In this document: positions 27,108 to 35,796 of the stretch, piece by piece | Layout: each line of letters starts with the position of its first letter | How positions within the stretch are numbered: the first letter of the stretch is position 1 | Source of the DNA: DASWJZ01 sp963720705 | GTDB taxonomy: Bacteria; Pseudomonadota; Alphaproteobacteria; Rhizobiales; Afifellaceae | Assembly: GCA_963720705.1 (NCBI GenBank) | Contig: CAVRGJ010000007.1 | Coordinates: 731,964-795,963, forward strand | DNA length: 64,000 nt | Reading direction: 5' to 3' | Program-made: the position numbers and the translations under genes | Notes under the pieces: generated by a model | Database searches by the model: none | Seen by the model: only the letters and a program-made list of their open reading frames with translations | What the model was told of the DNA's origin: nothing

Positions 27108-28934
27108 TCACTCTACGGTGACGGATTTCGCAAGATTCCGCGGCTGGTCCACATCCGTCCCGCGCACCACCGCCGTGTGATAGGCGATGAGCTGAGCGGG
27201 AATCGCATAGACGATCGGCGCGACCTCCGGTGCGACGTCGGGCAGGACCAGCGTCGCCATGGTCGGAAGCGACGCCTCCTCCGCGCCGCGCCGGTCGGTG
27301 ACGAGGATGATTCGCCCGCCCCGCGCCGCCACTTCCTGCATGTTGGAGACGGTCTTCTCGAAGAGCGCGTCGTGCGGCGCGATCACGATCACCGGTACCG
27401 TCTCGTCGATCAGCGCGATCGGCCCGTGCTTGAGCTCGCCCGCCGCGTAGCCTTCGGCGTGGATGTAGGAGATTTCTTTGAGCTTCAGCGCCCCTTCGAG
27501 CGCCAGCGGATAGGAGGTGCCGCGGCCGAGATAGAGCACGTCTGAGGCCTTCGCGAGTTCCTTGGCGAGCGCCTCGATCTCCGTCTCGAGCTTCAGCGCC
27601 TGCGCCGCGTGGCGGGGCACCTCGATCGCCGCCTTCACAAGCCGCTCCTCCTCCGCGGGCGTGATCTTGCCGCGCTGGCGCGCGGCGTTGACGGCGAGCG
27701 CGAAGAGCACGGTAAGCTGACAAGTGAACGCCTTGGTCGAGGCGACGCCGATCTCGGGGCCGGCGAGTGTGGGCAGCAGATAATCCGCTTCGCGCGCGAT
27801 CGAGGAAAACGGCACGTTGACGATCGCCCCGATCTTCTGGCCGGCTTGGGCGGAATAGCGGAGCGACGCGAGCGTATCGGCGGTCTCCCCCGATTGCGAG
27901 ACGAAGAGTGCTAGACCGTCGGCCTCAAGCGGCATCTCGCGATAGCGGAACTCCGATGCGATATCCGTCTCGACGGGAAGCCGCGCCAGCTTCTCGAACC
28001 AGTAGCGGCCGATATGCGCTGCGTAGCTCGCCGTTCCGCAGGCGGCAATCGCGAGCCTGTTCAACTTGGCGAAGTCGACGCGAGTGTCTTCGGGCAGCCG
28101 CGTCAAGCCGGTCGAAAAGTCTATGTAATGGGCAAGCGTGTGGGAGATCACCTCGGGCTGCTCGTAGATTTCCTTCTGCATGAAGTGGCGGTGGTTGCCC
28201 TTGTCGACCGTCAGGCTGGAGGCGACCGCGTGCACGATCGGCCGCTCGACGCTCTTTCCCTGGTCGTTGAAGATCTGCACCGAGTGGCGGGTGACGACGG
28301 CCCAGTCGCCGTCTTCCAGATAAGTGATCGCCTGTGTGAACGGGGCGAGCGCGATCGCGTCGGAACCGAGGAACATCTCTCCCTCGCCGTAACCGACGGC
28401 AAGCGGGCTGCCGCGGCGTGCGGCGACGAGCAGATCCTCTTCGCCGGCGAAAAGCACGGCGAGTGCGAAAGCGCCTTCGAGCCGGTTCAACGTCTCGGCC
28501 ATCGCCTCGACAGGCTTCAGCCCGCGGTCGAGCGCCATGGTGATGAGATGCGCGACGACCTCAGTATCGGTCTCGCTGGCGAGCGTCCGCCCGGCCGCCT
28601 TGATTTCGCGTTTCAGGGCCTGGAAATTTTCGATGATGCCGTTGTGGACGATGGCAACGCGCTCCGTCGCGTGCGGATGCGCATTCAATTCCGTCGGCGC
28701 ACCGTGCGTCGCCCAACGCGTGTGGCCGATGCCGGCACTGCCGGAAAGCGGCTCGGCCTTGAGCCGCGCTTCGAGGTTGACGAGCTTGCCGCCGGCGCGG
28801 CGGCGTTCGAGGTGGCCGTGTTCAAGGGTAGCGATGCCGGCGGAATCGTAGCCACGGTATTCGAGCCGCTTCAGCGCGTCGACGATCTGCGTCGCGACCG
28901 GCCCCTTGCCCAGAATCCCGACGATCCCGCACAT
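27108..28934 (-). CDS. glmS: glutamine-fructose-6-phosphate aminotransferase (isomerising)
   Basis: Makes glucosamine-6-phosphate from fructose-6-phosphate and glutamine, the first step to UDP-GlcNAc for peptidoglycan and LPS. 608 residues: an Ntn-type glutaminase domain beginning MCGIVGI with the nucleophilic Cys after Met removal, GHTRWATHG and HNGIIENF; then two SIS sugar-isomerase domains (ACGTASYAAHIG, FVSQSGETADTL, LGRGTSYPLALEGALKLKEI); ending PRNLAKSVTVE. It lies downstream of glmU on the same strand with 150 bases between, in which GCGCAAC (29028) and GTTGCGC (29063) can pair over a 28-base loop. I see no glmS-ribozyme-like structure. Confidence 0.97.
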   Translation of the reverse strand: MCGIVGILGKGPVATQIVDALKRLEYRGYDSAGIATLEHGHLERRRAGGKLVNLEARLKAEPLSGSAGIGHTRWATHGAPTELNAHPHATERVAIVHNGIIENFQALKREIKAAGRTLASETDTEVVAHLITMALDRGLKPVEAMAETLNRLEGAFALAVLFAGEEDLLVAARRGSPLAVGYGEGEMFLGSDAIALAPFTQAITYLEDGDWAVVTRHSVQIFNDQGKSVERPIVHAVASSLTVDKGNHRHFMQKEIYEQPEVISHTLAHYIDFSTGLTRLPEDTRVDFAKLNRLAIAACGTASYAAHIGRYWFEKLARLPVETDIASEFRYREMPLEADGLALFVSQSGETADTLASLRYSAQAGQKIGAIVNVPFSSIAREADYLLPTLAGPEIGVASTKAFTCQLTVLFALAVNAARQRGKITPAEEERLVKAAIEVPRHAAQALKLETEIEALAKELAKASDVLYLGRGTSYPLALEGALKLKEISYIHAEGYAAGELKHGPIALIDETVPVIVIAPHDALFEKTVSNMQEVAARGGRIILVTDRRGAEEASLPTMATLVLPDVAPEVAPIVYAIPAQLIAYHTAVVRGTDVDQPRNLAKSVTVE

Positions 28935-29084
28935 TCCCCGCCGCTCCTCAGAGTTCCCGCCGCACTTGTAGGGAACGCCTGCTTACCGCGGAAATCAAAA
29001 GCAATTGCAGAATATGACTAAAATGCTGCGCAACGATTAGCCCCCTACTACAAAAGGAGATGGTTGCGCGCTCGGGACCCCTGA

Positions 29085-30404
29085 CTACTTCTTCCGTTTT
29101 GCGGTCGCGCGACCCGGCTTGTTGACCTGGCGGGCGCGGCCGAAGGCGAGAGCGTCGGCGGGCACGTCCTCGGTAATCACGCTGCCGGAGGCTACGTAGG
29201 CGCCGTCGCCGATCTTGATTGGCGCGACGAGCGAGGAATTGGAGCCGATGAAGGCGCCCTTGCCGATCTCGGTCGGATGCTTGGCGACGCCGTCATAGTT
29301 GCAGACGATGGTGCCGGCGCCGACGTTGGTTTTCGCTCCGACATGCGCGTCGCCCACATAGGTCAGGTGGTTGATCTTGGCGCCCGCGTCGACTTCGGAC
29401 GCCTTGACCTCAACGAAATTGCCGATGTGCACGCCTTCTCCGATCTTCGTGCCGGGGCGGAACCGCGCGAACGGCCCGATGATCGCGCCGGAGGCAATCG
29501 TTGCGCCCTCGAAGTGCGAGAAGGAGCGGATCGTGACGTTATCCGCGACAGTGACGCCTGGGCCGAAAACGACGTTCGGCTCGACAACAACGTCGCTTCC
29601 AAGTTTCGTGTCGTAGGAGAAGTGGACGGTTTCCGGCGCAACCAGCGTGGCGCCGGCAGCCTGTGCCTCCGCGCGCCGCTTGTCCTGGAAGCGCCGCTCG
29701 GCCTCGGCGAGCTGCGCGCGGTCGTTGATCCCGAACACGACGTCCGCAGAAACCTCGACGGCGGTGACCTTCAGGCCCCGCCGATTGGCGATCTCGACGG
29801 CGTCCGTCAGGTAGAATTCCTTCTTCGCGTTCTTGTCGCGGATCGCGTCCAGGAGAGAAAGCGAGGTCTCGCCTGCGAGCGCCATGACTCCGCCGTTGCA
29901 AAAACCAATGGCCTTCTCTTCCTCGCTGGCGTCCCTTTCCTCACGAATGGCGAGGAGCTCCCGTCCCCTCATGAGAAGTCGGCCGTAGCCGTTTGGATCA
30001 TCCGGGCGCATGCCGGCAACGACAACCGACGCGTCCTTCGCAAGCGGTCGCCGCACCCGCGTGACCACGTCGCGAGAAAGGAAGGGCGTATCGCCGTAGA
30101 CGACGACGATGTCCTCCGCGCCGCCGAAGGCGCCACGCGCTGCCTTCACGGCGTCGGCCGTTCCCAGCGGTTTCTTCTGAACGTGGATCGACGCCTGTGG
30201 CGCGACCGTCGACACGATCTTCGCGACCCCCTCCTGACCAGGCGCCACAACGACGGCGATGCGGTCGACCTTGGCCGCCTGGAGCGTCTTCAGGACATGC
30301 GCAATCATCGGCAAGCCGGCGATCGGATGCAGCACCTTGGGAAGGCGCGATTTCATCCGCTTTCCTTCGCCGGCGGCCAGAACCACGGCCAGGCTTGTTC
30401 GCAT
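29085..30404 (-). CDS. glmU: bifunctional UDP-GlcNAc pyrophosphorylase / GlcN-1-P acetyltransferase
   Basis: Acetylates glucosamine-1-phosphate and couples it to UTP to give UDP-GlcNAc. 439 residues: an N-terminal uridyltransferase with VVLAAGEGKRMKSRLPKVLH, then GDTPFLS and VFGINDRAQLAEAE. The C-terminal left-handed beta-helix acetyltransferase has many hexapeptide repeats (GPGVTVADNVTIRSF, IGPFARFRPGTKIGEGVHIG), LTYVGDAHVG, ICNYDG and GSNSSLVAPI. The ATG at 30404 has GAGGA at normal spacing; an ATG at 30416 lies directly at that ribosome-binding site, and the longer start at 30458 is unlikely. It acts with GlmS, encoded downstream. Confidence 0.96.
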   Translation of the reverse strand: MRTSLAVVLAAGEGKRMKSRLPKVLHPIAGLPMIAHVLKTLQAAKVDRIAVVVAPGQEGVAKIVSTVAPQASIHVQKKPLGTADAVKAARGAFGGAEDIVVVYGDTPFLSRDVVTRVRRPLAKDASVVVAGMRPDDPNGYGRLLMRGRELLAIREERDASEEEKAIGFCNGGVMALAGETSLSLLDAIRDKNAKKEFYLTDAVEIANRRGLKVTAVEVSADVVFGINDRAQLAEAERRFQDKRRAEAQAAGATLVAPETVHFSYDTKLGSDVVVEPNVVFGPGVTVADNVTIRSFSHFEGATIASGAIIGPFARFRPGTKIGEGVHIGNFVEVKASEVDAGAKINHLTYVGDAHVGAKTNVGAGTIVCNYDGVAKHPTEIGKGAFIGSNSSLVAPIKIGDGAYVASGSVITEDVPADALAFGRARQVNKPGRATAKRKK

Positions 30405-30557
30405 TGAAATCCTCATATCGGCCGAGCCCGCGGCGCGATTCGCCGCCTTGCCGGGCATGGCCCGGTGCGTTAGCGCAAAGACCCCGAGCGGAAAACTCCT
30501 TCCTCAATTCTTGGCTTAGAACCGTGGCCGCCGCGCGCCGCCCGGTGGGCTCGCCGC

Positions 30558-30857
30558 CTAGCGGTTCGGTCGCTTCTTCGCCAGCTTCTTGGCTTTCTCC
30601 GGCTTCGCGCCGCGAAGAGCTGCCTCGAAGGCACGGTCCGCCCAAAGCTTCAGCGCGTCGCTGTCGTCAAGCGCCTCGCTCGGCAGGCTCCAATAGGCAA
30701 CCGTGATGGCCTTGCCCTGCTTGTCGTAGACGAAGGGCCGGGAGCCGGCCGCGCGGAAAAGCGGCTCGATCTCGGCGTCGCATTTCAAGTAGATCACCCC
30801 GTCGATGACGAGGCCGAAGATCACGCCCTCGAGATAAAGCCCGGCGCCGCCGAACAT
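30558..30857 (-). CDS. TfoX/Sxy N-terminal domain protein (5' end uncertain)
   Basis: About 99 residues from the first ATG, starting at MFGGAGLYLEGVIFGLVIDG, the core of the TfoX_N domain (also YLKCDAEIEPLF and VAYWSLPSEAL). The family normally has about 20 residues before RRMFGG. That segment (WLLDLFEPFGPISIRR) is encoded immediately upstream in the same frame, to about 30908, but no ATG, GTG or TTG opens it. A TTG at 30919 would fit only if one base were missing near 30912. The start is therefore either non-canonical or lost. The C-terminus is Lys-rich. It is the last gene of the suf operon. Domain function in this setting is unknown. Confidence 0.75.
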   Translation of the reverse strand: MFGGAGLYLEGVIFGLVIDGVIYLKCDAEIEPLFRAAGSRPFVYDKQGKAITVAYWSLPSEALDDSDALKLWADRAFEAALRGAKPEKAKKLAKKRPNR

Positions 30858-30931
30858 GCGGCGGATGGAAATCGGTCCAAATGGCTCGAAAAGATCGAGC
30901 AGCCAGTCGTGCTGGCCAATCCCGCCAGACG

Positions 30932-31315
30932 TCAGCCGCGCGCCTCCGCGAGCAGCGCCTCGGAGGCCGGCTTGATCTCGACGGATTCGCCGCAGCCGCA
31001 GGCGGAGGTCTGGTTCGGATTGCGGAAGACGAAGCCGGTGCGAAGCTTCGTGACCTCGAAGTCCATCTCCGTGCCAAGCAGGAAGAGCGTCGCCTCGGGG
31101 TTCACGAACACCTTGCCGCCGCCGACGTCGACGACGTCGTCTCTCGGCTCGGGATTCCTGACGAGGTCGATCGTGTACTCCATGCCTGCGCAGCCGCCCT
31201 TCTTGATGCCGACGCGGATACCTTCCGCTGGGCCATCGGCGTTCGCCACGATGTCGCGCACGCGCGCGGCGGCGCGATCGGTAACGGAAACTACCTGGAA
31301 ACGGGTGCGTGCCAT
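30932..31315 (-). CDS. sufA: HesB/IscA-family iron-sulfur carrier (SufA-like)
   Basis: A-type carrier that receives Fe-S clusters from the SufBCD scaffold and hands them to apo-proteins. 127 residues with the three conserved Cys: one in KKGGCAGMEY and two in the C-terminal SACGCGES. Between them is the family core VRNPEPRDDVVDVGGGKVFV. The ATG at 31315 follows TTGGAATCC; a TTG at 31324 would add three residues. It follows sufT by 43 bases and precedes the TfoX-domain gene, the usual order in rhizobial suf operons. Confidence 0.9.
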   Translation of the reverse strand: MARTRFQVVSVTDRAAARVRDIVANADGPAEGIRVGIKKGGCAGMEYTIDLVRNPEPRDDVVDVGGGKVFVNPEATLFLLGTEMDFEVTKLRTGFVFRNPNQTSACGCGESVEIKPASEALLAEARG

Positions 31316-31358
31316 GGATTCCAAGATAGGCGCTATTGCTTCAAATTTCCACTGAGGC

Positions 31359-31757
31359 CTACCACCAGCCGATGGCGACCTTGGCCTCGTCGGACATGCG
31401 GTCCGGCGACCAGGGTGGGTCGAAAACGACGTTCGCCTTCGCGCCGGACACCCCCGGAACCGCGGCGACCGCGTCCTCTACCCAGACCGGCATGTCGCCG
31501 GCGACCGGGCAGCCGGGGGCGGTCAGCGTCATATTCACGTTCACGTGCCGGCTGTCGTCGATGTCGACCTTGTAGATCAGGCCGAGTTCGTAGATGTCGG
31601 CCGGGATTTCCGGGTCGTAGATGGTCTTCAGCGCCGCCACGATGCCGTCGGTCAGCGTCTCGAGTTCCGCCGGCGGGATGGTCGATGCCTCGAAATCCGG
31701 CTTGTTCGGCGCCTCTTCTGCGCCTTCGGCTTCGACAGTGGCTTCGGTCTCACTCAT
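31359..31757 (-). CDS. sufT: SufT / MIP18-family (DUF59) Fe-S assembly protein
   Basis: 132 residues: an acidic N-terminal extension followed by the DUF59 domain, with IYDPEIPADIYELGLIY, MTLTAPGCPVAGDMP (the single conserved Cys) and FDPPWSPDRMSDEA. SufT-type proteins assist maturation of Fe-S enzymes. Its ATG overlaps the stop of the higA antitoxin gene (ATGA), so it is translationally coupled to the toxin-antitoxin module and not to sufS as would be expected in an uninterrupted suf operon. Confidence 0.92.
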   Translation of the reverse strand: MSETEATVEAEGAEEAPNKPDFEASTIPPAELETLTDGIVAALKTIYDPEIPADIYELGLIYKVDIDDSRHVNVNMTLTAPGCPVAGDMPVWVEDAVAAVPGVSGAKANVVFDPPWSPDRMSDEAKVAIGWW

Positions 31758-32056
31758 TCCGCAGCTTCCTTGTGCTCGTCGCGTTGGGCTAACTTCTCGA
31801 TTTCGGCACCGACTTCGCGCCGCGCAAGGTTCAACTCATAGGTCTTCTGCAGATTCATCCAGAACTCGGCGCTAGTCCCGAACCAGCGCCCCAATCGGAG
31901 AGCCGTATCTCCGGTGATCCCGCGCTGGCCGCGAATGATCTGGCTGATGCGATTGGGCGGCACGTTGATCTGGCGAGCGAGCTCGCGCCCGCTCACAGCC
32001 ATGTCGTCCAAATCCTCCTTGAGGATTCGACCCGGATGAACAATGCGCAGAAACAT
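31754..32056 (-). CDS. higA: HigA-type antitoxin
   Basis: 100 residues with an XRE-type helix-turn-helix (GRELARQINVPPNRISQIIR, then RGITGDTALRLGRWF) preceded by the HigA-family opening HPGRILKEDL, and ending in SAEFWMNLQKTYELNLAR. It should bind and neutralise HigB and repress the module's promoter. It lies 8 bases after higB, and its stop overlaps the sufT start. Confidence 0.93.
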   Translation of the reverse strand: MFLRIVHPGRILKEDLDDMAVSGRELARQINVPPNRISQIIRGQRGITGDTALRLGRWFGTSAEFWMNLQKTYELNLARREVGAEIEKLAQRDEHKEAAE

Positions 32057-32064
32057 GGTCAGCC

Positions 32065-32349
32065 CTAGTGGTAGTCGACAATCTCCACATCCTCGGCGCT
32101 CCCGTCAGCTCCGTTCCATCGGAAGCAGATACGCCACTGGTCATTTATTCGGATGCTGTGTTGGCCCTTCCGGTCTCCACGAAGCGCCTCGAGACGATTT
32201 CCAGGTATCGAAGCCAGATCGCTCAACGACGTCGCATCATTCAGTCGTGCTAGCCGGGTTTCTGCAGCTTCCTCGAAACCGCGGAACTGCTTCACAAACT
32301 CGCCGCGAGCAAACCGCTCAGTCCGCTTGTCCTTGTAGCTCCCGATCAT
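32065..32349 (-). CDS. higB: HigB-type mRNA-interferase toxin
   Basis: 94 residues of the RelE/HigB fold: MIGSYKDKRTERFARGEFVK, then LNDATSLSDLASIPGNRLEAL and GQHSIRINDQWRICFRW, ending VEIVDYH. Relatives cleave ribosome-bound mRNA; the ordered basic residues and the WRICF strand match the family. The ATG at 32349 has AGGTG upstream; a GTG at 32358 is also possible. Toxin precedes antitoxin, as in higBA modules. The genes lie inside the suf operon between sufS and sufT. Confidence 0.92.
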   Translation of the reverse strand: MIGSYKDKRTERFARGEFVKQFRGFEEAAETRLARLNDATSLSDLASIPGNRLEALRGDRKGQHSIRINDQWRICFRWNGADGSAEDVEIVDYH

Positions 32350-32418
32350 CCGCGTCACCTAGCCATTGTGTCTCTCTCCATTGGAGCGAGCCGCATTGGC
32401 TCTGTGACCTTCATGTGA

Positions 32419-32454
32419 TACGTGATACGTATCACGTAGTCATCGATGTGTCAA
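32419..32454 (-). promoter_or_regulatory. higBA promoter with overlapping palindromic operator
   Basis: On the minus strand a perfect TTGACA (32449-32454) is followed after 17 bases by TACGTA (32426-32431). A 20-bp perfect palindrome, half-site TACGTGATAC, covers 32419-32438, over the -10 region. It begins only a few bases beyond the sufS stop codon. This arrangement fits autorepression by HigA, alone or with HigB. Assignment of the -10 is tentative. Confidence 0.75.
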
Positions 32455-32461
32455 CGCCGAT

Positions 32462-33706
32462 CTAAGCGAAGAAAGAATGGGCTTTCGCCAGCGCCTTCAC
32501 AAGGGCGTCGACCTCCGCGCGCGTGTTGTAGAGCCCGAAGGAAGCGCGGCAGGTGGAGGTGACGCCGTAGCGGGCAAGAAGCGGCTGCGCGCAATGGGTG
32601 CCGGCGCGGACCGCGATTCCTTCGCGGTCAATGATGGTGGAGACGTCGTGGGCGTGCGCCCCCTGCATCTCGAAGGCGACGATCGCCCCCTTGCCCGGCG
32701 CGCTGCCGAAGATGCGCAGATAGTTCAGTGCCGAGAGCTGATCTTGTGCATAGCGGCCAAGCTCCGCCTCGTGTGCGCGGATCGCGTCGCGGCCGAGGCC
32801 CTCCATGTAACGGAGCGCCGTGCCGAGCCCGATCGCCTGCACGATCGGCGGCGTCCCCGCCTCGAACTTGTGCGGCGGCGTGCCGTAGGTGACCCAGTCC
32901 TCGGTCACGTTCTCGATCATCTCGCCGCCGCCCATATAGGGCGGCATGGCGTCGAGGTGCTCGCGCTTCCCCCACATGACGCCGATGCCCGACGGCCCAT
33001 AGGTCTTGTGGCCGGTGAAGACGAAGAAGTCGCAGCCGATGTCCTGCACGTCGATCGGCAAATGCACCGCCGACTGGCTGCCGTCAACGAGCACCGGTAT
33101 GCCGCGCGCATGTGCAATGCGGCACACGTCCTTCACCGGGACGACCGTTCCGGTTACGTTGGACATGTGCACGACCGCCACCATCTTCGTCCGCTCCGTC
33201 AGGAGCTTCTCGAAGGCGTCGAGGTCGAAGCTTCCGTCCTCGTGGATCGGCGCGTACTTGATGACAGCGCCCTTCCGCTCGCGATGAAAGTGCCAGGGCA
33301 CGATGTTCGAGTGATGCTCGAGGATTGAGAGCACGATCTCGTCGCCCTCGCCGATCCGCATGCCCCCGAAGGACTGCGCCACGAGGTTGATCCCCTCGGT
33401 CGACGAGCGCGTGAAAATTACCTCCTCGACGGAGGGCGCATTGATGAAGCGGCGAACGGTCTCGCGCGCTTCCTCGTAGGCCTCGGTCGCCGCGTTCGCG
33501 AGATAGTGCAGACCGCGATGAACGTTCGCGTATTCCTCGGTGTACGCCTTCTGGATGCGGTCGAGGACGGCGCGCGGCTTCTGGGCAGACGCCGCATTAT
33601 CGAGATAGATCAACGGTTTGCCGTAGATCTTGTGTAACAGGATCGGAAAATCCGCCCGAGCCTTCTCGACGTCGAATGCGCCGTTGGTCTTGGAAGCCGT
33701 GGCCAT
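32462..33706 (-). CDS. sufS: cysteine desulfurase SufS
   Basis: PLP enzyme that takes sulfur from cysteine for Fe-S cluster assembly. 414 residues of the group II (CsdA/SufS) type: YLDNAASAQKPRAVLD near the start, the PLP lysine in FVFTGHKTYGPSG, MGGGEMI, and the persulfide Cys in RAGTHCAQPLLARYG near residue 365. The start overlaps the sufD stop by one base (TGATG). No SufE is encoded in the window, so the sulfur acceptor is unknown here. Confidence 0.96.
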   Translation of the reverse strand: MATASKTNGAFDVEKARADFPILLHKIYGKPLIYLDNAASAQKPRAVLDRIQKAYTEEYANVHRGLHYLANAATEAYEEARETVRRFINAPSVEEVIFTRSSTEGINLVAQSFGGMRIGEGDEIVLSILEHHSNIVPWHFHRERKGAVIKYAPIHEDGSFDLDAFEKLLTERTKMVAVVHMSNVTGTVVPVKDVCRIAHARGIPVLVDGSQSAVHLPIDVQDIGCDFFVFTGHKTYGPSGIGVMWGKREHLDAMPPYMGGGEMIENVTEDWVTYGTPPHKFEAGTPPIVQAIGLGTALRYMEGLGRDAIRAHEAELGRYAQDQLSALNYLRIFGSAPGKGAIVAFEMQGAHAHDVSTIIDREGIAVRAGTHCAQPLLARYGVTSTCRASFGLYNTRAEVDALVKALAKAHSFFA

Positions 33707-35034
33707 CAGACGCTTTCCGCTTCCATGCCGAGCCGGCCGCGCAGGCGTGCTTCGAGCGCCGCCACAACGCTCTCGTCGTCGATCAGCTCGACCGCATCGG
33801 CGAGGAAGGCGAGCACCAGGATGCGCTCCGCTTGCGCTTTCTCGATTCCGCGCGAGCGCATGAAGAAGAGCATCTCCTTGTCGATCTGTCCGCAGGTCGC
33901 GCCGTGCCCGCAGACCACGTCGTCGGCGAAGATTTCAAGCTCCGGCTTGTTGGCGAATTCCGCGCTCTCCGACAGGAGCAGCGCCCGGCTCATCATCTTG
34001 GAATCGGTCTTCTGTGCGCCGGGCTCCACGATAATCTTGCCCTGGAAGACGCCTTGCGACTGGCCGTCCATCGCCGCCTTGAAATATTCCTGCCCACCAC
34101 AATTGGGCGCGGCGTGATCGACGAGGAGCGTCGTGTCGAGATGCTGCTTGCCGCGCCCGATCGTGGCGCCGCGCAGGCCCACATTCGATCCTTCGTCCTC
34201 GAACGCCAGGCGGATTTCGCTCCGCGCGACAAGCGCACCGGCGGTGAACGCGAACGGCTCGAACTTCACCTTGCCGGCGAGCCGCGGCAGCAGAAGCGCA
34301 AGGTGGATCGCCTGGTCGCCCTCTTCCTGGGCGGTGACGAAGCGGACTTCGGCACCCTCGCCGACCTCAAGCTCGGTCACTGCGTTGGTCTGGTAGGCGA
34401 CGCCGTCTGGCCCGGAGAAGGTCGAGAAGATGGTTGCTTTGGCGCCCGCTCCGACCGCGATCTGGTGGCGGAGCGTCTGCAAACCGGGCTCGCCGCCGGC
34501 GAAGAGGTTCACGATCTCGACCGGACGCTTGAGTATAGCGCCGGCGCGAATTCTGAGCACCGCACCGTCCGACACGAAGGCGCTGTTCAGCGCGTAGATC
34601 GGGGCTTCCGCCGGGTCGAGCGCGCGATCGAGCAGCGCCCCGCCGTCGGCGAGGAAGCGGCCGAGCGAGGCGAATTCGATGTCGCCATCGATGCCGGAAA
34701 GGTCGGAAAGCGGCGGCACGAAATAGCCGTTCACGAAGACGATCCGCGCGCGCGCGATGGAGGCGAAGACATCGGCGCGGCTGAGCGCCTCGCGCGAGAC
34801 CGCGGACGGTGCCGGCTTGGCGGGCGGCGGCACGTCGGCGACGAGCGCTCGAAGATCGGTGTATTTCCACTCCTCGATCCGCCGGTGCGGCAGTCCGTGC
34901 GCGAGGAAAGCGCTGAACGCCTCCTCGCGGACCCCGCGCATCGGGTCGTCGCCCGGAAGGGCGGAAAAATAGCCCTCCAGCGCCTCCTCGGCCTTGGTGC
35001 GGATGCGGGTCGGCTGTTCGGTCATCAGTCTCAC
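33706..35034 (-). CDS. sufD: Fe-S scaffold subunit SufD
   Basis: Partner of SufB and SufC in the SufBC2D scaffold. 442 residues: a helical N-terminal region (PHRRIEEWKYTDLRAL, the SufD signature), a right-handed beta-helix core, and the C-terminal CGHGATCGQIDKEMLFFMRSRG helix-strand region with the conserved GATCGQ segment. The start overlaps the sufC stop (ATGA). It is more divergent from SufB than SufB homologues are from each other, as usual. Confidence 0.95.
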   Translation of the reverse strand: MRLMTEQPTRIRTKAEEALEGYFSALPGDDPMRGVREEAFSAFLAHGLPHRRIEEWKYTDLRALVADVPPPAKPAPSAVSREALSRADVFASIARARIVFVNGYFVPPLSDLSGIDGDIEFASLGRFLADGGALLDRALDPAEAPIYALNSAFVSDGAVLRIRAGAILKRPVEIVNLFAGGEPGLQTLRHQIAVGAGAKATIFSTFSGPDGVAYQTNAVTELEVGEGAEVRFVTAQEEGDQAIHLALLLPRLAGKVKFEPFAFTAGALVARSEIRLAFEDEGSNVGLRGATIGRGKQHLDTTLLVDHAAPNCGGQEYFKAAMDGQSQGVFQGKIIVEPGAQKTDSKMMSRALLLSESAEFANKPELEIFADDVVCGHGATCGQIDKEMLFFMRSRGIEKAQAERILVLAFLADAVELIDDESVVAALEARLRGRLGMEAESV

Positions 35035-35786
35035 GCGGCCTCGCTCGCATAGTCGGCGTAGCCGCGCTCCTCCAATTCGAGGGCCAGTTCCTTGCCGCCC
35101 GAGCGCACGATGCGGCCCTTCGACATCACGTGCACGAAATCCGGCACGATGTAATTCAGGAGCCGCTGGTAGTGCGTGATGACGACGAAGGAGCGCTCAG
35201 GCGAGCGGAGTGCATTGACGCCGTCGGCGACGATTCGGAGCGCGTCGATGTCGAGGCCGGAATCGGTCTCGTCCATGACGCAGAGCATGGGCTGCAGGAG
35301 CGCCATCTGGAAGATTTCGTTCCGCTTCTTCTCGCCGCCGGAAAAGCCGACATTGAGCGGCCGCCTGAGCATGTCCTGTGTAATCTGCAGCTTGGCGGAG
35401 GCGTCCTTCACGAGCTTCATGAATTCCGGCGTGGTCAGTTCCGTCGCGCCGCGTGCCTTGCGCTGGGCGTTGAGCGCGGTGCGAAGGAACGTCATCGTGC
35501 CGACGCCGGGAATCTCGACCGGGTACTGGAAGGCCAGGAAGACGCCGGCGACCGCGCGCTGGTCGGGTGACATTTCGAGCAGGTTCTGCCCGTTATAGGT
35601 GACCTCGCCGCCGGTCACTTCATAATCGTCCTTGCCGGCGAGCACATAGGAGAGCGTCGACTTGCCCGATCCGTTCGGGCCCATGATCGCGTGCACCTCG
35701 CCGTCGTTCACGGTGAGGTCGATGCCGTTCAGGATCTTCTTCCCGCCGACCTCGACGTTGAGGTTCTTGACTTCGAGCAGTGTCAC
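35031..35786 (-). CDS. sufC: Fe-S assembly ATPase SufC
   Basis: ABC-type ATPase that drives conformational change in the SufBC2D scaffold; soluble. 251 residues: Walker A MGPNGSGKST, Q-loop FLAFQYPVEIPG, a SufC-type signature motif NVGFSGGEKKRNEI, Walker B LCVMDETDSGLD, and the switch His in VITHYQRLLNYI. The gene follows the small two-helix membrane protein gene by 10 bases and overlaps sufD. Confidence 0.97.
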   Translation of the reverse strand: MTLLEVKNLNVEVGGKKILNGIDLTVNDGEVHAIMGPNGSGKSTLSYVLAGKDDYEVTGGEVTYNGQNLLEMSPDQRAVAGVFLAFQYPVEIPGVGTMTFLRTALNAQRKARGATELTTPEFMKLVKDASAKLQITQDMLRRPLNVGFSGGEKKRNEIFQMALLQPMLCVMDETDSGLDIDALRIVADGVNALRSPERSFVVITHYQRLLNYIVPDFVHVMSKGRIVRSGGKELALELEERGYADYASEAA

Positions 35787-35796
35787 TTCTTCATCC

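Noticed and set aside
28935..29084. Possible glmS ribozyme or riboswitch upstream of glmS
   Set aside because: The spacer is only 150 bases, has one weak 7-bp pairing with a 28-base loop and no ribozyme core; that ribozyme is essentially confined to Gram-positive lineages.
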